Shown: positions 10,874 to 18,866, counted from the first letter of the stretch. The stretch is 64,000 nucleotides of DNA from Mangrovibacterium lignilyticum (GCF_010882175.1 NZ_WKLH01000002.1:1488001-1552000); one strand, 5' to 3'. The notes: generated by a model from the letters alone, not told the origin. Numbers and translations are program-made.

Positions 10874-11485
10874 ATGTCAGATCAAAAAGGAAACAATCGT
10901 TTGGAAGATTTTAGTTATGCACTTGGATTGAGCATCGCCGGAAATCTGATCCAATCGGGTGTAAAAACAGTTGATCCGGTAAATTTCATGAGTGCCATTG
11001 AAGATGCTTTTACCGGAAAACAACCGAAATTAAGTGTAGACCAGGCCAATAAAATTCTACAGGAATTTATGGCAGATCAACAAAGTGGTGATGGTGCCAC
11101 CAACCTGGAAGAAGGCGTAAAATTTTTAGCCGAAAACCTGAAAGACCCCAAAGTAGTAGAAACAGCCAGTGGCTTACAATATACAGTTTTGGTTGAAGGA
11201 GATGGTGAAAAACCGTCACCAACTGACGAAGTTCGCTGCCACTATCACGGCACATTGATTGACGGTTCTGTATTCGACAGCTCTGTACAACGTGGCGAGC
11301 CTGCAACATTCCCGGTTAACGGAGTAATCCAGGGATGGGTTGAAGCGCTTCAAATGATGTCTGTTGGTTCAAAATGGAGATTGTTCATTCCCTCAGACCT
11401 GGCTTATGGAGAACGCGGAGCAGGTGGTTCAATCGGACCAAACACAACACTTATTTTTGATGTGGAATTATTGGAAATTGTCTAA
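10874..11485 (+). CDS. FKBP-type peptidyl-prolyl cis-trans isomerase, cytosolic
   Basis: A 203-residue Mip/FkpA-like isomerase that accelerates prolyl bond rotation during protein folding. Residues 1-90 form the helical dimerisation domain (YALGLSIAGNLIQSG, DQANKILQEFMADQQ). Residues 98-203 are the FKBP domain with TASGLQYTVL, VRCHYHGTLIDGSVFDSS, VIQGWVEALQMMSVGSKWRLFIP, LAYGERGAG and LIFDVELLEIV. No signal peptide is present, so it should act in the cytosol. The next gene, 19 nt downstream, encodes a lipoprotein paralogue with nearly the same FKBP domain, which points to local duplication and export of one copy. Confidence 0.95.
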   Translation: MSDQKGNNRLEDFSYALGLSIAGNLIQSGVKTVDPVNFMSAIEDAFTGKQPKLSVDQANKILQEFMADQQSGDGATNLEEGVKFLAENLKDPKVVETASGLQYTVLVEGDGEKPSPTDEVRCHYHGTLIDGSVFDSSVQRGEPATFPVNGVIQGWVEALQMMSVGSKWRLFIPSDLAYGERGAGGSIGPNTTLIFDVELLEIV

Positions 11486-11504
11486 TATAATTTAATCGAG
11501 AAAA

Positions 11505-12203
11505 ATGAATATTAAACCTGTTCTTGTAGCAGTAGCAGCTGTAACTGTATTTGCAGCGTGCCAACCAAGTGGTCGTTCTACTGCCAAATTAACGAATGCA
11601 ACTGACTCAACCAGCTATGCATTGGGTGTTTTGATCGGAGATAATCAAAAGCAAAACATTGATCAAACTCCGGGAGCAAAAGACCTGAATATGGATATTC
11701 TGGTAGCTGCTTTCGAAAAGCAAATTAAAGGTGAGGAGCCTTCAATTTCATCAGAAGACGCCCGCAAAATTGTTCAGGAATACTTCCAGGGAATGGCAGC
11801 TCGCGAAGCTGACGAAAACACTAAAAAAGGTGAAGAATTCCTGGCAGCTAATAAAGAAAAATCAGGTGTTGTAACGACTGAAAGTGGTCTTCAATACGAG
11901 ATTTTGACTGAAGGAACAGGCCCAAAACCAACTGCTGATCAAAAAGTGAAATGCCACTATACCGGTACACTGCTTGACGGAAAAGTTTTCGACAGTTCTG
12001 TTGAACGTGGTGAGCCAGCTGAGTTCCCTGTTAGCGGTGTGATCCCCGGTTGGGTTGAAGCATTGCAACTGATGCCTGTTGGGTCAAAATGGAAATTGTA
12101 CATCCCAGGTCAATTAGCTTATGGACAACGCGGTGCAGGTGCTGATATCGGCCCGAATGAAACTTTGATTTTTGAAGTTGAGTTACTCGAAATCGTCGAT
12201 TAA
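11505..12203 (+). CDS. FKBP-type peptidyl-prolyl cis-trans isomerase, lipoprotein
   Basis: A 232-residue paralogue of the preceding gene with an added lipoprotein signal (MNIKPVLVAVAAVTVFAAC; predicted lipidated Cys19). It should act as a periplasmic or outer-membrane-attached folding catalyst. It has the same two-part layout: a helical dimerisation region with YALGVLIGDNQKQN, then an FKBP domain with VKCHYTGTLLDGKVFDSS, VIPGWVEALQLMPVGSKWKLYIP, LAYGQRGAG and LIFEVELLEIVD. It shares the promoter of the upstream gene and ends at a strong hairpin (12231-12263). Confidence 0.95.
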   Translation: MNIKPVLVAVAAVTVFAACQPSGRSTAKLTNATDSTSYALGVLIGDNQKQNIDQTPGAKDLNMDILVAAFEKQIKGEEPSISSEDARKIVQEYFQGMAAREADENTKKGEEFLAANKEKSGVVTTESGLQYEILTEGTGPKPTADQKVKCHYTGTLLDGKVFDSSVERGEPAEFPVSGVIPGWVEALQLMPVGSKWKLYIPGQLAYGQRGAGADIGPNETLIFEVELLEIVD

Positions 12204-12230
12204 TTCAAACTCTTAATAACTTTTTAAAAT

Positions 12231-12263
12231 CCCCCGAAAATTAATTTTCGGGGGTATTTTTTT
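12231..12263 (+). terminator. Terminator of the FKBP operon
   Basis: Perfect 10-bp stem (CCCCCGAAAA / TTTTCGGGGG) with a TTAA loop, followed by a T-rich run. Confidence 0.92.
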
Positions 12264-12268
12264 ATCCG

Positions 12269-12276
12269 TACTTTTG
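12269..12276 (+). promoter_or_regulatory. -7 element for the DUF3127 gene
   Basis: TACTTTTG, a perfect TAnnTTTG, 30 nt before ATG 12307. The likely -33 region lies in the preceding terminator stem (TTTTC at 12245-12249). Confidence 0.55.
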
Positions 12277-12306
12277 ACTTTCAATCGACAATTTTGAACA
12301 AGACAT

Positions 12307-12660
12307 ATGGAAATTAAAGGAAAAATCAACCAGCTTTTACCTGTTGCTTCAGGGGTTAGTAAAGCGGGAAACGAATGGAAGAAACAAGAATTCGTTATAG
12401 AAACTCAGGATCAATATCCGAAACAAATTTGCTTCACCGTTTTCGGTGATAAATTAAGCCTGATTGAAGGCCTTCAGCCCGGAATGGATGTCAACGTATT
12501 TTTTGATGTAGAAAGCCGGGAATTCAATGGTCGCTGGTACCACAACATAAACGCCTGGAAAGTGGAAACAGCCAGTGCCGATAACGGATCTGCTCCTCCA
12601 CCCTTCACTCCCGGTGATATTCCACCAGAACCTGCTGAAGGTGATGATTTACCATTTTAA
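12307..12660 (+). CDS. DUF3127 protein with an SSB-like acidic tail
   Basis: A 117-residue protein. Residues 1-90 look like a compact beta-barrel (MEIKGKINQLLPVASGVSKAGNEWKKQEFVIE, QICFTVFGDKLSLI, NVFFDVESREFNGRWYHNINAWKV) and match the DUF3127 family, which is of unknown function. After a Pro/Gly-rich linker the protein ends in acidic residues plus DDLPF. That end strongly resembles the DDDIPF tip by which single-stranded DNA-binding protein recruits partners. An OB-fold, nucleic-acid-binding role is a reasonable inference but untested. It is a single-gene unit with its own promoter and a shared terminator. Confidence 0.85.
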   Translation: MEIKGKINQLLPVASGVSKAGNEWKKQEFVIETQDQYPKQICFTVFGDKLSLIEGLQPGMDVNVFFDVESREFNGRWYHNINAWKVETASADNGSAPPPFTPGDIPPEPAEGDDLPF

Positions 12661-12681
12661 AGAAAATATACGATTTATAAA

Positions 12682-12711
12682 AAGAGCGGAACCTTTTGGG
12701 ATTCCGCTCTT
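12682..12711. terminator. Bidirectional terminator
   Basis: 10-bp stem AAGAGCGGAA (12682-12691) / TTCCGCTCTT (12702-12711) between the convergent DUF3127 gene and the sigma-factor operon; T/A-rich flanks on both strands. Confidence 0.82.
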
Positions 12712-12714
12712 CTT

Positions 12715-13128
12715 TTATGCTTTTGCTGTTTTTCGCTGATTTTGAATAAATCGATCCAGAACCAATAAGAGGACGATTGCTAAAAGCGCAAAAATAAAGA
12801 TCGACGGAATTTGATCAAGCCAACCTACAAGGCTCCGGCTCACATGATCCAGCAAGCCAGAGTCAGCTTGGGAAACTTTGGAAAACCATTGAGCGACCGG
12901 ATTGCTGCCACTACTTCCGCTTCCGGCGTTAAGCGAAGCATACAATATAAACCCGCCAAACAAAGCGCCAAAAATCGTCAGGAACCATCTCCCAAAAATG
13001 GGTTTATACTCCGCTACAATCTCCGTTTGATGAATTTCATCCATCACCCGTTTGGTAAAATCTATCGGCGCACGTTGTGGCCGGTAATTTTGCATTAATT
13101 CTCTGAATTGTTGGTCATTTGTATCCAT
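12715..13128 (-). CDS. Two-helix membrane protein, probable anti-sigma partner
   Basis: A 137-residue protein with a cytosolic N-terminus (MDTNDQQFRELMQNYRPQRAPIDFTKRVMDEI), one helix near residues 46-66 (WFLTIFGALFGGFILYASL), an external loop of about 40 residues and a second helix near 105-128 (IPSIFIFALLAIVLLLVLDRF). It lies 12 nt downstream of an ECF sigma-factor gene in the same direction. A short soluble domain before membrane helices, encoded right after a sigma gene, is the usual arrangement of an anti-sigma factor. No zinc (ZAS) motif HxxxCxxC is present, so the role is inferred from position. Confidence 0.7.
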   Translation of the reverse strand: MDTNDQQFRELMQNYRPQRAPIDFTKRVMDEIHQTEIVAEYKPIFGRWFLTIFGALFGGFILYASLNAGSGSSGSNPVAQWFSKVSQADSGLLDHVSRSLVGWLDQIPSIFIFALLAIVLLLVLDRFIQNQRKTAKA

Positions 13129-13140
13129 GATCTTTCCTTT

Positions 13141-13716
13141 TTAAACTGTACTAAAAATCCCCTCCTGCCAAGTTTGGTACAATAGCTCGTACATCTTTTT
13201 TCGTGCGCGATGAATCTTTACTTTAACATTGCTTTCACTCAAACCGGTAATCTGGCTGATTTCTTCCACCTTTTGATCTTCATAATAATACAAGGTGATT
13301 AAGATCTGTTCCAACTCCGGAAGCTTAGCTATCGCTTCATTTAGCTTCTTTTCAACAAAGACTTTATCCATCTCTGCCAATTGGTTGTTCAGCCAAATCT
13401 CATCCCGATCGCTTAGCTGCTGCTCGTCCATCGACCTGACTTCCAGTTTTCGCCTACGCAGCAAACTGATACACCCATTATAAGTAATGCTGTAGAGCCA
13501 GGTTGAGAATTTCGCTTTCTTTTTATACGAGTTCAAAGAACGATAGGCCTTTACAAAGCTATCCTGAGCCATTTCCTCAGCATCCTCTTCATTACGAAGC
13601 ATTTTCAGTGCCAGGCCATAAACCATATCCTGGTAGTGTTCCACCAGGTATGAGAAAGATGCCGTATCTCCCTCCAACACTTTAGCAATGTAATAATGAT
13701 CATCCATTTTGCTCAT
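13141..13716 (-). CDS. RNA polymerase sigma factor, sigma-70 ECF family
   Basis: A 191-residue extracytoplasmic-function sigma factor. Region 2 is clear (FSYLVEHYQDMVYGLALKML, EDAEEMAQDSFVKAYRSL, KFSTWLYSITYNGCISLLRRRK), as is the region 4 helix-turn-helix (LPELEQILITLYYYEDQKVEEISQITGLS, SNVKVKIHRARKKMYELL). The start is the ATG at 13714-13716 (MSKMDDHYYI); the longer frame adds an unlikely Phe-rich leader. It is co-transcribed with the downstream two-helix protein and divergent from a small membrane protein. Its target regulon is unknown. Confidence 0.92.
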   Translation of the reverse strand: MSKMDDHYYIAKVLEGDTASFSYLVEHYQDMVYGLALKMLRNEEDAEEMAQDSFVKAYRSLNSYKKKAKFSTWLYSITYNGCISLLRRRKLEVRSMDEQQLSDRDEIWLNNQLAEMDKVFVEKKLNEAIAKLPELEQILITLYYYEDQKVEEISQITGLSESNVKVKIHRARKKMYELLYQTWQEGIFSTV

Positions 13717-13967
13717 ACATGCAATATGACGTCCGTATCCCGGCTTGGTTACAAAAAAGAATAAAAAATAATTTCGCAAATGCAGAACAAATTTTCACCC
13801 CTACTGCTGCACATTCAAAATCTCGTTCACCATTGGTAAACGAGAGACTCGAATATTAAAATGAAGGAACCAACACAAAAAATATCACAAATGTTGTAAC
13901 CAGCGAAAGGAAGCTGCGTCATAAGATCGAATTTGAAAAATAAAGTAACAATTAAAAATAAAAAGTC

Positions 13968-14312
13968 ATGTTAGCAGGTATTCTAATTCCATTAAGCTTT
14001 TTCGCACTGGTTTTCGGTTTGTTGTATATGTATTGGACTACTCGTCACAAAGAACGATTAACCATGCTTGAAAAAGGAGCCGACCCTCGTTTATTCCGCA
14101 CAAAAATGCCGAATACAACGTTTTTCACCATGAAACTTGGTCTCTTATTCATTGGAGTAGCAATAGGTGTCTTGTTAGGAAGCATTTTACAAAGTACGAC
14201 TAACTTAGATGAAGGAGCAGCCTACGTTTCGATGATCTTCCTATTTGGAGGTATCGGCCTCGTGGCTGGCTACATTATTCAATCCAAGAAGATAGAAAAG
14301 AAAGAAGTTTAA
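13968..14312 (+). CDS. Small membrane protein, DUF6249-like
   Basis: A 114-residue protein. An N-terminal helix (LAGILIPLSFFALVFGLLYMYW) is followed by a basic cytosolic stretch (TTRHKERLTMLEKGADPRLF) and two further helices (TMKLGLLFIGVAIGVLLGSIL; YVSMIFLFGGIGLVAGYII), with a Lys-rich end. This matches the DUF6249 layout as I know it; function unknown. It is transcribed away from the sigma/anti-sigma pair across 251 bases, which may mean it belongs to the same regulon. A long hairpin follows. Confidence 0.75.
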   Translation: MLAGILIPLSFFALVFGLLYMYWTTRHKERLTMLEKGADPRLFRTKMPNTTFFTMKLGLLFIGVAIGVLLGSILQSTTNLDEGAAYVSMIFLFGGIGLVAGYIIQSKKIEKKEV

Positions 14313-14329
14313 AGCCCTTTTTTAGTCAG

Positions 14330-14375
14330 TTAAATAGAAAGAGCAGTGTCAAATGACACTGCTCTTTCTATTTAA
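14330..14375. terminator. Bidirectional terminator
   Basis: Perfect 21-bp stem 14330-14350 / 14355-14375 with a 4-nt AAAT loop, between the convergent DUF6249-like and GH35 genes. Confidence 0.85.
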
Positions 14376-14388
14376 TCCAAAAGGGAAG

Positions 14389-16740
14389 CTACTTTGTAAC
14401 CAAGTCATTTCCAACAAATATTTTATAGTCTTTTATTCTTCCGGGACCATTTTCGTCCATACGCGGAACATAGGTAAACCCTGATATATCTTCCTCTCCT
14501 CCCAAATCGATTACCAGACAGTGAGGAAAATTGGGTTTCTCCGAACTCCATGATGTATGCCAATAGTTAAAAGTTTGGCCATCAATCGCGTTTTCAGCTA
14601 TTCCATTTTCTCCGATTGATTCTTCACTGCTCACATAGGCAATGGTCCACTTTTGATGACTAATCGCCTCGCCTTGTGCATCGAGAATATCCAATTCAGC
14701 AATTGCTGCAAAAGGTTGTCCATTTTGCGAGCTGGTTGGTTCAATGCAAAAGAAGCGTCCTTTTACATTTTTGGGAAGCATAACCGTTTGCGATTCTCCT
14801 CCCGGCTTGAAGGCTGAAACCAAATTAGCTTTTTTGTTCTCAATGTTTAGATTTACCTTCGGACGTTTGGTTCCTGAGAAATCTTTATCCGGCCGAAGTT
14901 GATCCAATACCGGTTCTTTTACACCGGAAATAACCATCTTTTCCGGTCCAACAATATCCAGCACCATAATTTCGTTTTCGCTTTTCTTTAACCATGGTGA
15001 CGGCAAATACATTGTTTGCGTAGGCCCGATGTTCCAGTAACGTCCCAAACAATGGCCATTCACCCAAACAACACCCTTTCCCCAGGTCGAAACATCAAGA
15101 TAAGTATCACCAACAGTGTCAATATCGAATGTTCCTTTCCAGATTCCCGGCTTTGTATTTGGAGTTTCCGATGCCGAAAATTTCAATCCTGAAAGCCACT
15201 GATCGTTGTAGTCGATATTGAATACTTCCCATTTAGAAGTTGAAATTGTTTTGCCGTCGGCTTTAAACAGAATAGGGTCATTCAAGCCTTTGCGGTCGTG
15301 TACCTCTTTTCCGAAGTTGATACGCCCCATTGCATGCACAAAAATGTCGATTGTAGCTTCTTTTGAACGAGCAGGGATAGTTACCTGATAGTTTCGTTTA
15401 CGGCGATCCATAATACCGACCTGTTCCCCGTCGACATAAACCCAGGCAAAGTCATTAGCTGCTCCAACACTCAACTTACATTCAGGGCCAGCAGAAAGTT
15501 TTGTGCGGTATATAATACTCCCCTGTGCCTGATCATAGTATTCCATTGATTTGGGTTCGCTTGTTTCAACTGCTCTGGGAAGGTTATCAAACACAGGAGC
15601 AAAACTGGTTAAAGTAACTTCCGGAAAAGCAACCATCTCCGCAGCAGCCGGAGGCTCAGATAGTGCCTCTTCATTCGGCATCAAGTATTTTGAGATAAGC
15701 TCACGCGTTTCAAAGAATTTAGGCGTAGTGTGGCCTGCTTCACTAATTGGCGCCCCGTAGTCGTAACTGGAACAATCGGGTTTAAACGGACGATCGGCGC
15801 CACCCCAAAAGCCAAAGGACGTGCCTCCGTGCGCCATGTAAATTGAAAAGGAGGCTCCTTCTTTCAACATATATTCCAAATCGCGCAAATAGGGTTCCGT
15901 GTTGCCGAAGGTATGTGGTGTTCCCCAGGTATCAAACCAACCGGAATAAAATTCGCCACACATTAGAGGACCTTCAGGCTGCACTTCCCGCAACTTTTTA
16001 AAACCATCTTCCGGATCGGCACCAAAGTTCACCACCTGAAACAGATCCTCGCGATAACCCTTTTTAAGGGTGTGTTTCGGGTTGCAGGCAAACAAAGGAA
16101 CGTCGAACCCGGCGTCCAACACAGCTTGACGCATAATGCCCATATATTCTGCATCGTCAGCATAAAATCCGTACTCATTTTCAACCTGAACCATCAAAAT
16201 AGGACCACCTTGCGTTATTTGAAGCGGTGTCAGAACACGACCAACTTCTTTTAGATAACGCTGACACGCGTCAACATAACGTGGATCTTTTGATCGTAAT
16301 GCAATATCATCGTTCTTCAATAACCACCAGGGCAAACCTCCCATCGTCCATTCGGCACAGGTATACGGCCCTGGACGAAGGATCACCCAAAGACCTTCCT
16401 CCTGTGCCATTTTACAGAACTCGGCAACATCGGCTTGTCCTTCCCAAGTAAACTCACTGGGGGTACGCTCATGATAATTCCAAAATAAGTAAGCACAAAC
16501 CGTATTCATCCCTAAAGCTTTGGTCATTTGAAGCCGTTGACGCCAATATTCTTTCGGTACGCGGGCAAAATGGAGTTCGCCACAACGAATCTGGAAAGCT
16601 TGATTATCCAGCAAAAAATCATTTTTGCCGATTTCAAACGTGTGCTTGGGAGTTTGTTCCTCCTGGCAAGAGCTTAGAGCCATTAAGCCCAAAAAACACA
16701 TCGTAAAGAATACTGTACTAAGGAAGTTTATTTTACGCAT
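14389..16740 (-). CDS. GH35 beta-galactosidase lipoprotein with C-terminal discoidin-like domain
   Basis: A 783-residue exported glycoside hydrolase that would release terminal beta-linked galactose. The signal peptide ends in a lipobox (LMALSSC, Cys25). The GH35 TIM barrel spans about residues 35-360, with RPGPYTCAEW, the acid/base Glu189 in QVENEYG and the nucleophile Glu263 in CGEFYSGWFDTWG; HGGTSFGFWGGAD follows. Two beta-sandwich domains come next (galactose-binding-like, VYVDGEQVG and VWVNGHCLGRYW). The last 120 residues resemble an F5/8 type C domain (NAIDGQTFNYWHTSW, HCLVIDLGGEEDISGF). The start is the ATG at 16738-16740. It stands alone, with no SusC/SusD pair nearby; released galactose could feed the gal genes at 28-34 kb. 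Confidence 0.93.
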   Translation of the reverse strand: MRKINFLSTVFFTMCFLGLMALSSCQEEQTPKHTFEIGKNDFLLDNQAFQIRCGELHFARVPKEYWRQRLQMTKALGMNTVCAYLFWNYHERTPSEFTWEGQADVAEFCKMAQEEGLWVILRPGPYTCAEWTMGGLPWWLLKNDDIALRSKDPRYVDACQRYLKEVGRVLTPLQITQGGPILMVQVENEYGFYADDAEYMGIMRQAVLDAGFDVPLFACNPKHTLKKGYREDLFQVVNFGADPEDGFKKLREVQPEGPLMCGEFYSGWFDTWGTPHTFGNTEPYLRDLEYMLKEGASFSIYMAHGGTSFGFWGGADRPFKPDCSSYDYGAPISEAGHTTPKFFETRELISKYLMPNEEALSEPPAAAEMVAFPEVTLTSFAPVFDNLPRAVETSEPKSMEYYDQAQGSIIYRTKLSAGPECKLSVGAANDFAWVYVDGEQVGIMDRRKRNYQVTIPARSKEATIDIFVHAMGRINFGKEVHDRKGLNDPILFKADGKTISTSKWEVFNIDYNDQWLSGLKFSASETPNTKPGIWKGTFDIDTVGDTYLDVSTWGKGVVWVNGHCLGRYWNIGPTQTMYLPSPWLKKSENEIMVLDIVGPEKMVISGVKEPVLDQLRPDKDFSGTKRPKVNLNIENKKANLVSAFKPGGESQTVMLPKNVKGRFFCIEPTSSQNGQPFAAIAELDILDAQGEAISHQKWTIAYVSSEESIGENGIAENAIDGQTFNYWHTSWSSEKPNFPHCLVIDLGGEEDISGFTYVPRMDENGPGRIKDYKIFVGNDLVTK

Positions 16741-16790
16741 AATGATCAAATAGAATTTGTAATTAGTCTTTTTCGATAAAGGAGTACAAA

Positions 16791-16798
16791 CAAATGTA
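16791..16798 (-). promoter_or_regulatory. -7 element for the GH35 gene
   Basis: Minus strand TACATTTG, a perfect TAnnTTTG. It implies a leader of about 45 nt; no convincing TTG 19-21 nt upstream. Confidence 0.45.
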
Positions 16799-17169
16799 TC
16801 ATTTTTAGCATATCGAACCGACTCAAACAAATACTTAACAGGTTGTTTGTCGAATACGTGCTATTTTTTGTGAAAAATATATCAAGAGAAGGAATAAAAC
16901 GGGAACAAATAGCGCCTGTGATTACTGCGAAAAACTGAAACTATTAATCTGTGAAGCGACAAAACCAGTTTAATTTTTCCGTGAGATCGGCCAATTAAAC
17001 GGCGTCTAAAAAAAACGCTATTTCACTAGAATTTCACCTTTTGTCAACTATCTGAAAATAATCACACTAATATGAAATGAAATCAAACAAATTCTGACCA
17101 AACTATTTTTTCATTAAACATATCACGATGTTTGGCGTTACACCCTCTAATAATCGAGAAAATTATTTT
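16799..17169. other. AT-rich divergent intergenic region
   Basis: Non-coding stretch between the divergent GH35 and FG-GAP genes. Apart from a weak TATTTTTT (17104-17111, one mismatch to TAnnTTTG) on the plus strand I see no repeat, operator or RNA structure. Confidence 0.5.
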
Positions 17170-18369
17170 ATGAAAAAGAATTCAATCAATCTAATTGCGC
17201 TACTGCTTATTTCAAGCTTTATTTATTCCTGCTCTGACGATAGCGATGACTCTGTCACTTCAACAACCGACCTGGGCATAGCGGCAAGTGCCGATGCAGA
17301 CATGGGAAGTTCTAACTCGTATTCAAACCAGGTAGACATCCAGGTTTACTATTGGAACATGCCGGGTGATGCTTCAACCTATGGAAGTTTAAGAGATGCC
17401 ATTGCGTATCTCGATGCCAATCATGATGGCTTAACCGACGTTTTTATGGCTACCGGGGAGTACTTGCTCGACGGAGAAGTGGACTGTATCCTGGCTTTAA
17501 ACGACGGCAATGGCGGTTTCTACAATTCCCGCTCAGAGTTTAACGACGACATGCCTCCGGCAACGCACGCCCGCAAAACCATTGCCGGAGATTTTAACAA
17601 CGATGGACTGACCGACCTTTTCGTGTTTGACCACGGTTACGATGCCAATCCCTATCCGGGCAGCTATTGTAAATTAATCATTCAAGATTCGGCTGGCTCG
17701 TTCAGTTGGAGCCGTATGAGCGAAAAAGGCTTCTTCCATGGAGGTGCTGCGGCCGATATTGATAACGACGGAGACCTTGATATTTTTGTGGGGGGACATG
17801 ATCCATTTTTCTACATAAACGATGGAAACGCCAATTTCACTGCTACTACCGATCGTTTCGACAACAGCATCGATAAAGTGTTTACCGCGGAGCTAATCGA
17901 TGTTGACGAAGATGGCTACATTGATTTATTGGTCGGCGCGCACGAGCAAGATGGAGACGGTACCTCAATCTACTGGGGTAGAAGTACCGGGTCATACACT
18001 AAGGCCGATCGAACTATTTTAACCGCTTACACCTCTTATGGCACGGTGTTGGATTTCGATGCAGCCGACTTTGATAACGATGGCGATCGTGACCTGGTCG
18101 TCAACCGCACTGGCGGAGGCAGCAGCAACTTCTACGTTGGTAGTATAATTCAATTACTGGAAAATGAAGGAAACCGCGCTTTTACTGACGCAACAAGTCA
18201 AATAGATGTTCCCGGCGGATCAGAAATAGCCTGGTTTCCTTGGTTGAGAGTGCAGGATATCGATGATGATGGCGACATTGACATTTTCCCCGACGACTTG
18301 GGAGATAACTTCAAACTAGTGAACGACGGATCAGGCAACTTTACGAAAGAAGCGATTTACAACTACTAA
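17170..18369 (+). CDS. FG-GAP/VCBS repeat lipoprotein with Ca-binding loops
   Basis: A 399-residue surface or periplasmic lipoprotein. The signal peptide MKKNSINLIALLLISSFIYSC ends in Cys21, followed by an acidic Ser/Asp spacer. Six DxDxDGxxD-type loops occur at fairly regular spacing: DANHDGLTD, DFNNDGLTD, DIDNDGDLD, DVDEDGYID, DFDNDGDRD and DIDDDGDID. This is the pattern of integrin-alpha-like beta-propeller blades, so a Ca2+-stabilised propeller is expected. Ligand and role are unknown. The start is ATG 17170; the longer frame precedes the signal peptide. It is monocistronic and followed by a 22-bp hairpin. Confidence 0.88.
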   Translation: MKKNSINLIALLLISSFIYSCSDDSDDSVTSTTDLGIAASADADMGSSNSYSNQVDIQVYYWNMPGDASTYGSLRDAIAYLDANHDGLTDVFMATGEYLLDGEVDCILALNDGNGGFYNSRSEFNDDMPPATHARKTIAGDFNNDGLTDLFVFDHGYDANPYPGSYCKLIIQDSAGSFSWSRMSEKGFFHGGAAADIDNDGDLDIFVGGHDPFFYINDGNANFTATTDRFDNSIDKVFTAELIDVDEDGYIDLLVGAHEQDGDGTSIYWGRSTGSYTKADRTILTAYTSYGTVLDFDAADFDNDGDRDLVVNRTGGGSSNFYVGSIIQLLENEGNRAFTDATSQIDVPGGSEIAWFPWLRVQDIDDDGDIDIFPDDLGDNFKLVNDGSGNFTKEAIYNY

Positions 18370-18387
18370 GATATTGATCAAAATGAC

Positions 18388-18439
18388 CGACACAAAAAAG
18401 ATGGAATTTTAACATTGAAATTCCATCTTTTTTGTGTCG
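18388..18439 (+). terminator. Terminator after the FG-GAP gene
   Basis: Perfect 22-bp stem 18388-18409 / 18418-18439 with an 8-nt loop and a T6 tract in the right arm. Confidence 0.8.
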
Positions 18440-18450
18440 TATTTGTATAA

Positions 18451-18488
18451 AATAAAAACGAGGACCACTCTGATGAGCAATCCTCGTT
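18451..18488 (-). terminator. Terminator of the tRNA-Asp unit
   Basis: Stem AACGAGGA / TCCTCGTT (18457-18464 / 18481-18488); on the minus strand followed by TTTATTTT, four bases downstream of the last tRNA. Confidence 0.8.
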
Positions 18489-18491
18489 AAG

Positions 18492-18565
18492 CGGTGCGGA
18501 CGGGATTCGAACCCGCGACCCCCGGCGTGACAGGCCGATATTCTAACCAGCTGAACTACCGCACC
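18492..18565 (-). tRNA. tRNA-Asp (GUC), second copy in transcript
   Basis: A 74-nt cloverleaf on the minus strand. Acceptor arm GGTGCGG/CCGCACC, discriminator G, D arm with AGTTCAGCTGGTTAGA, anticodon loop CTGTCAC giving GUC, T arm GCGGGTTCGAATCCCGT. The 3' CCA is not encoded. Its sequence is identical to the neighbouring copy. Confidence 0.97.
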
Positions 18566-18592
18566 TAAAAGTACTTTTATTCATCGAAAATG

Positions 18593-18666
18593 CGGTGCGG
18601 ACGGGATTCGAACCCGCGACCCCCGGCGTGACAGGCCGATATTCTAACCAGCTGAACTACCGCACC
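18593..18666 (-). tRNA. tRNA-Asp (GUC), first copy in transcript
   Basis: A 74-nt tRNA identical to the copy at 18492-18565, 27 nt upstream of it and in the same orientation. A consensus promoter (18748-18777) precedes it, so both are probably cut from one transcript. Confidence 0.97.
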
Positions 18667-18747
18667 AAATTGAATGGTTTTTCGTCGATTTTAAAAGTAC
18701 TTTTTCTTAGAACGAACCTCCTGAAATCCGTTTCTCAAAAGGCTTTG

Positions 18748-18777
18748 CAAATATAGAGTTTCTTTTTTTCTCTGCAA
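18748..18777 (-). promoter_or_regulatory. Promoter of the tRNA-Asp pair
   Basis: Minus strand: TTG (plus 18775-18777), 19-nt spacer, TATATTTG (plus 18748-18755). This is one of the best matches to the Bacteroidota consensus in the window and lies about 80 nt before the first tRNA. Confidence 0.75.
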
Positions 18778-18866
18778 TAGGAATGAAAAAAAAATAGCTA
18801 AAAATATTCGCTTCTTTTTTCACTCTAAAAATAACAGACTAAGTATCAGTCAGAATGAATAGCAAG

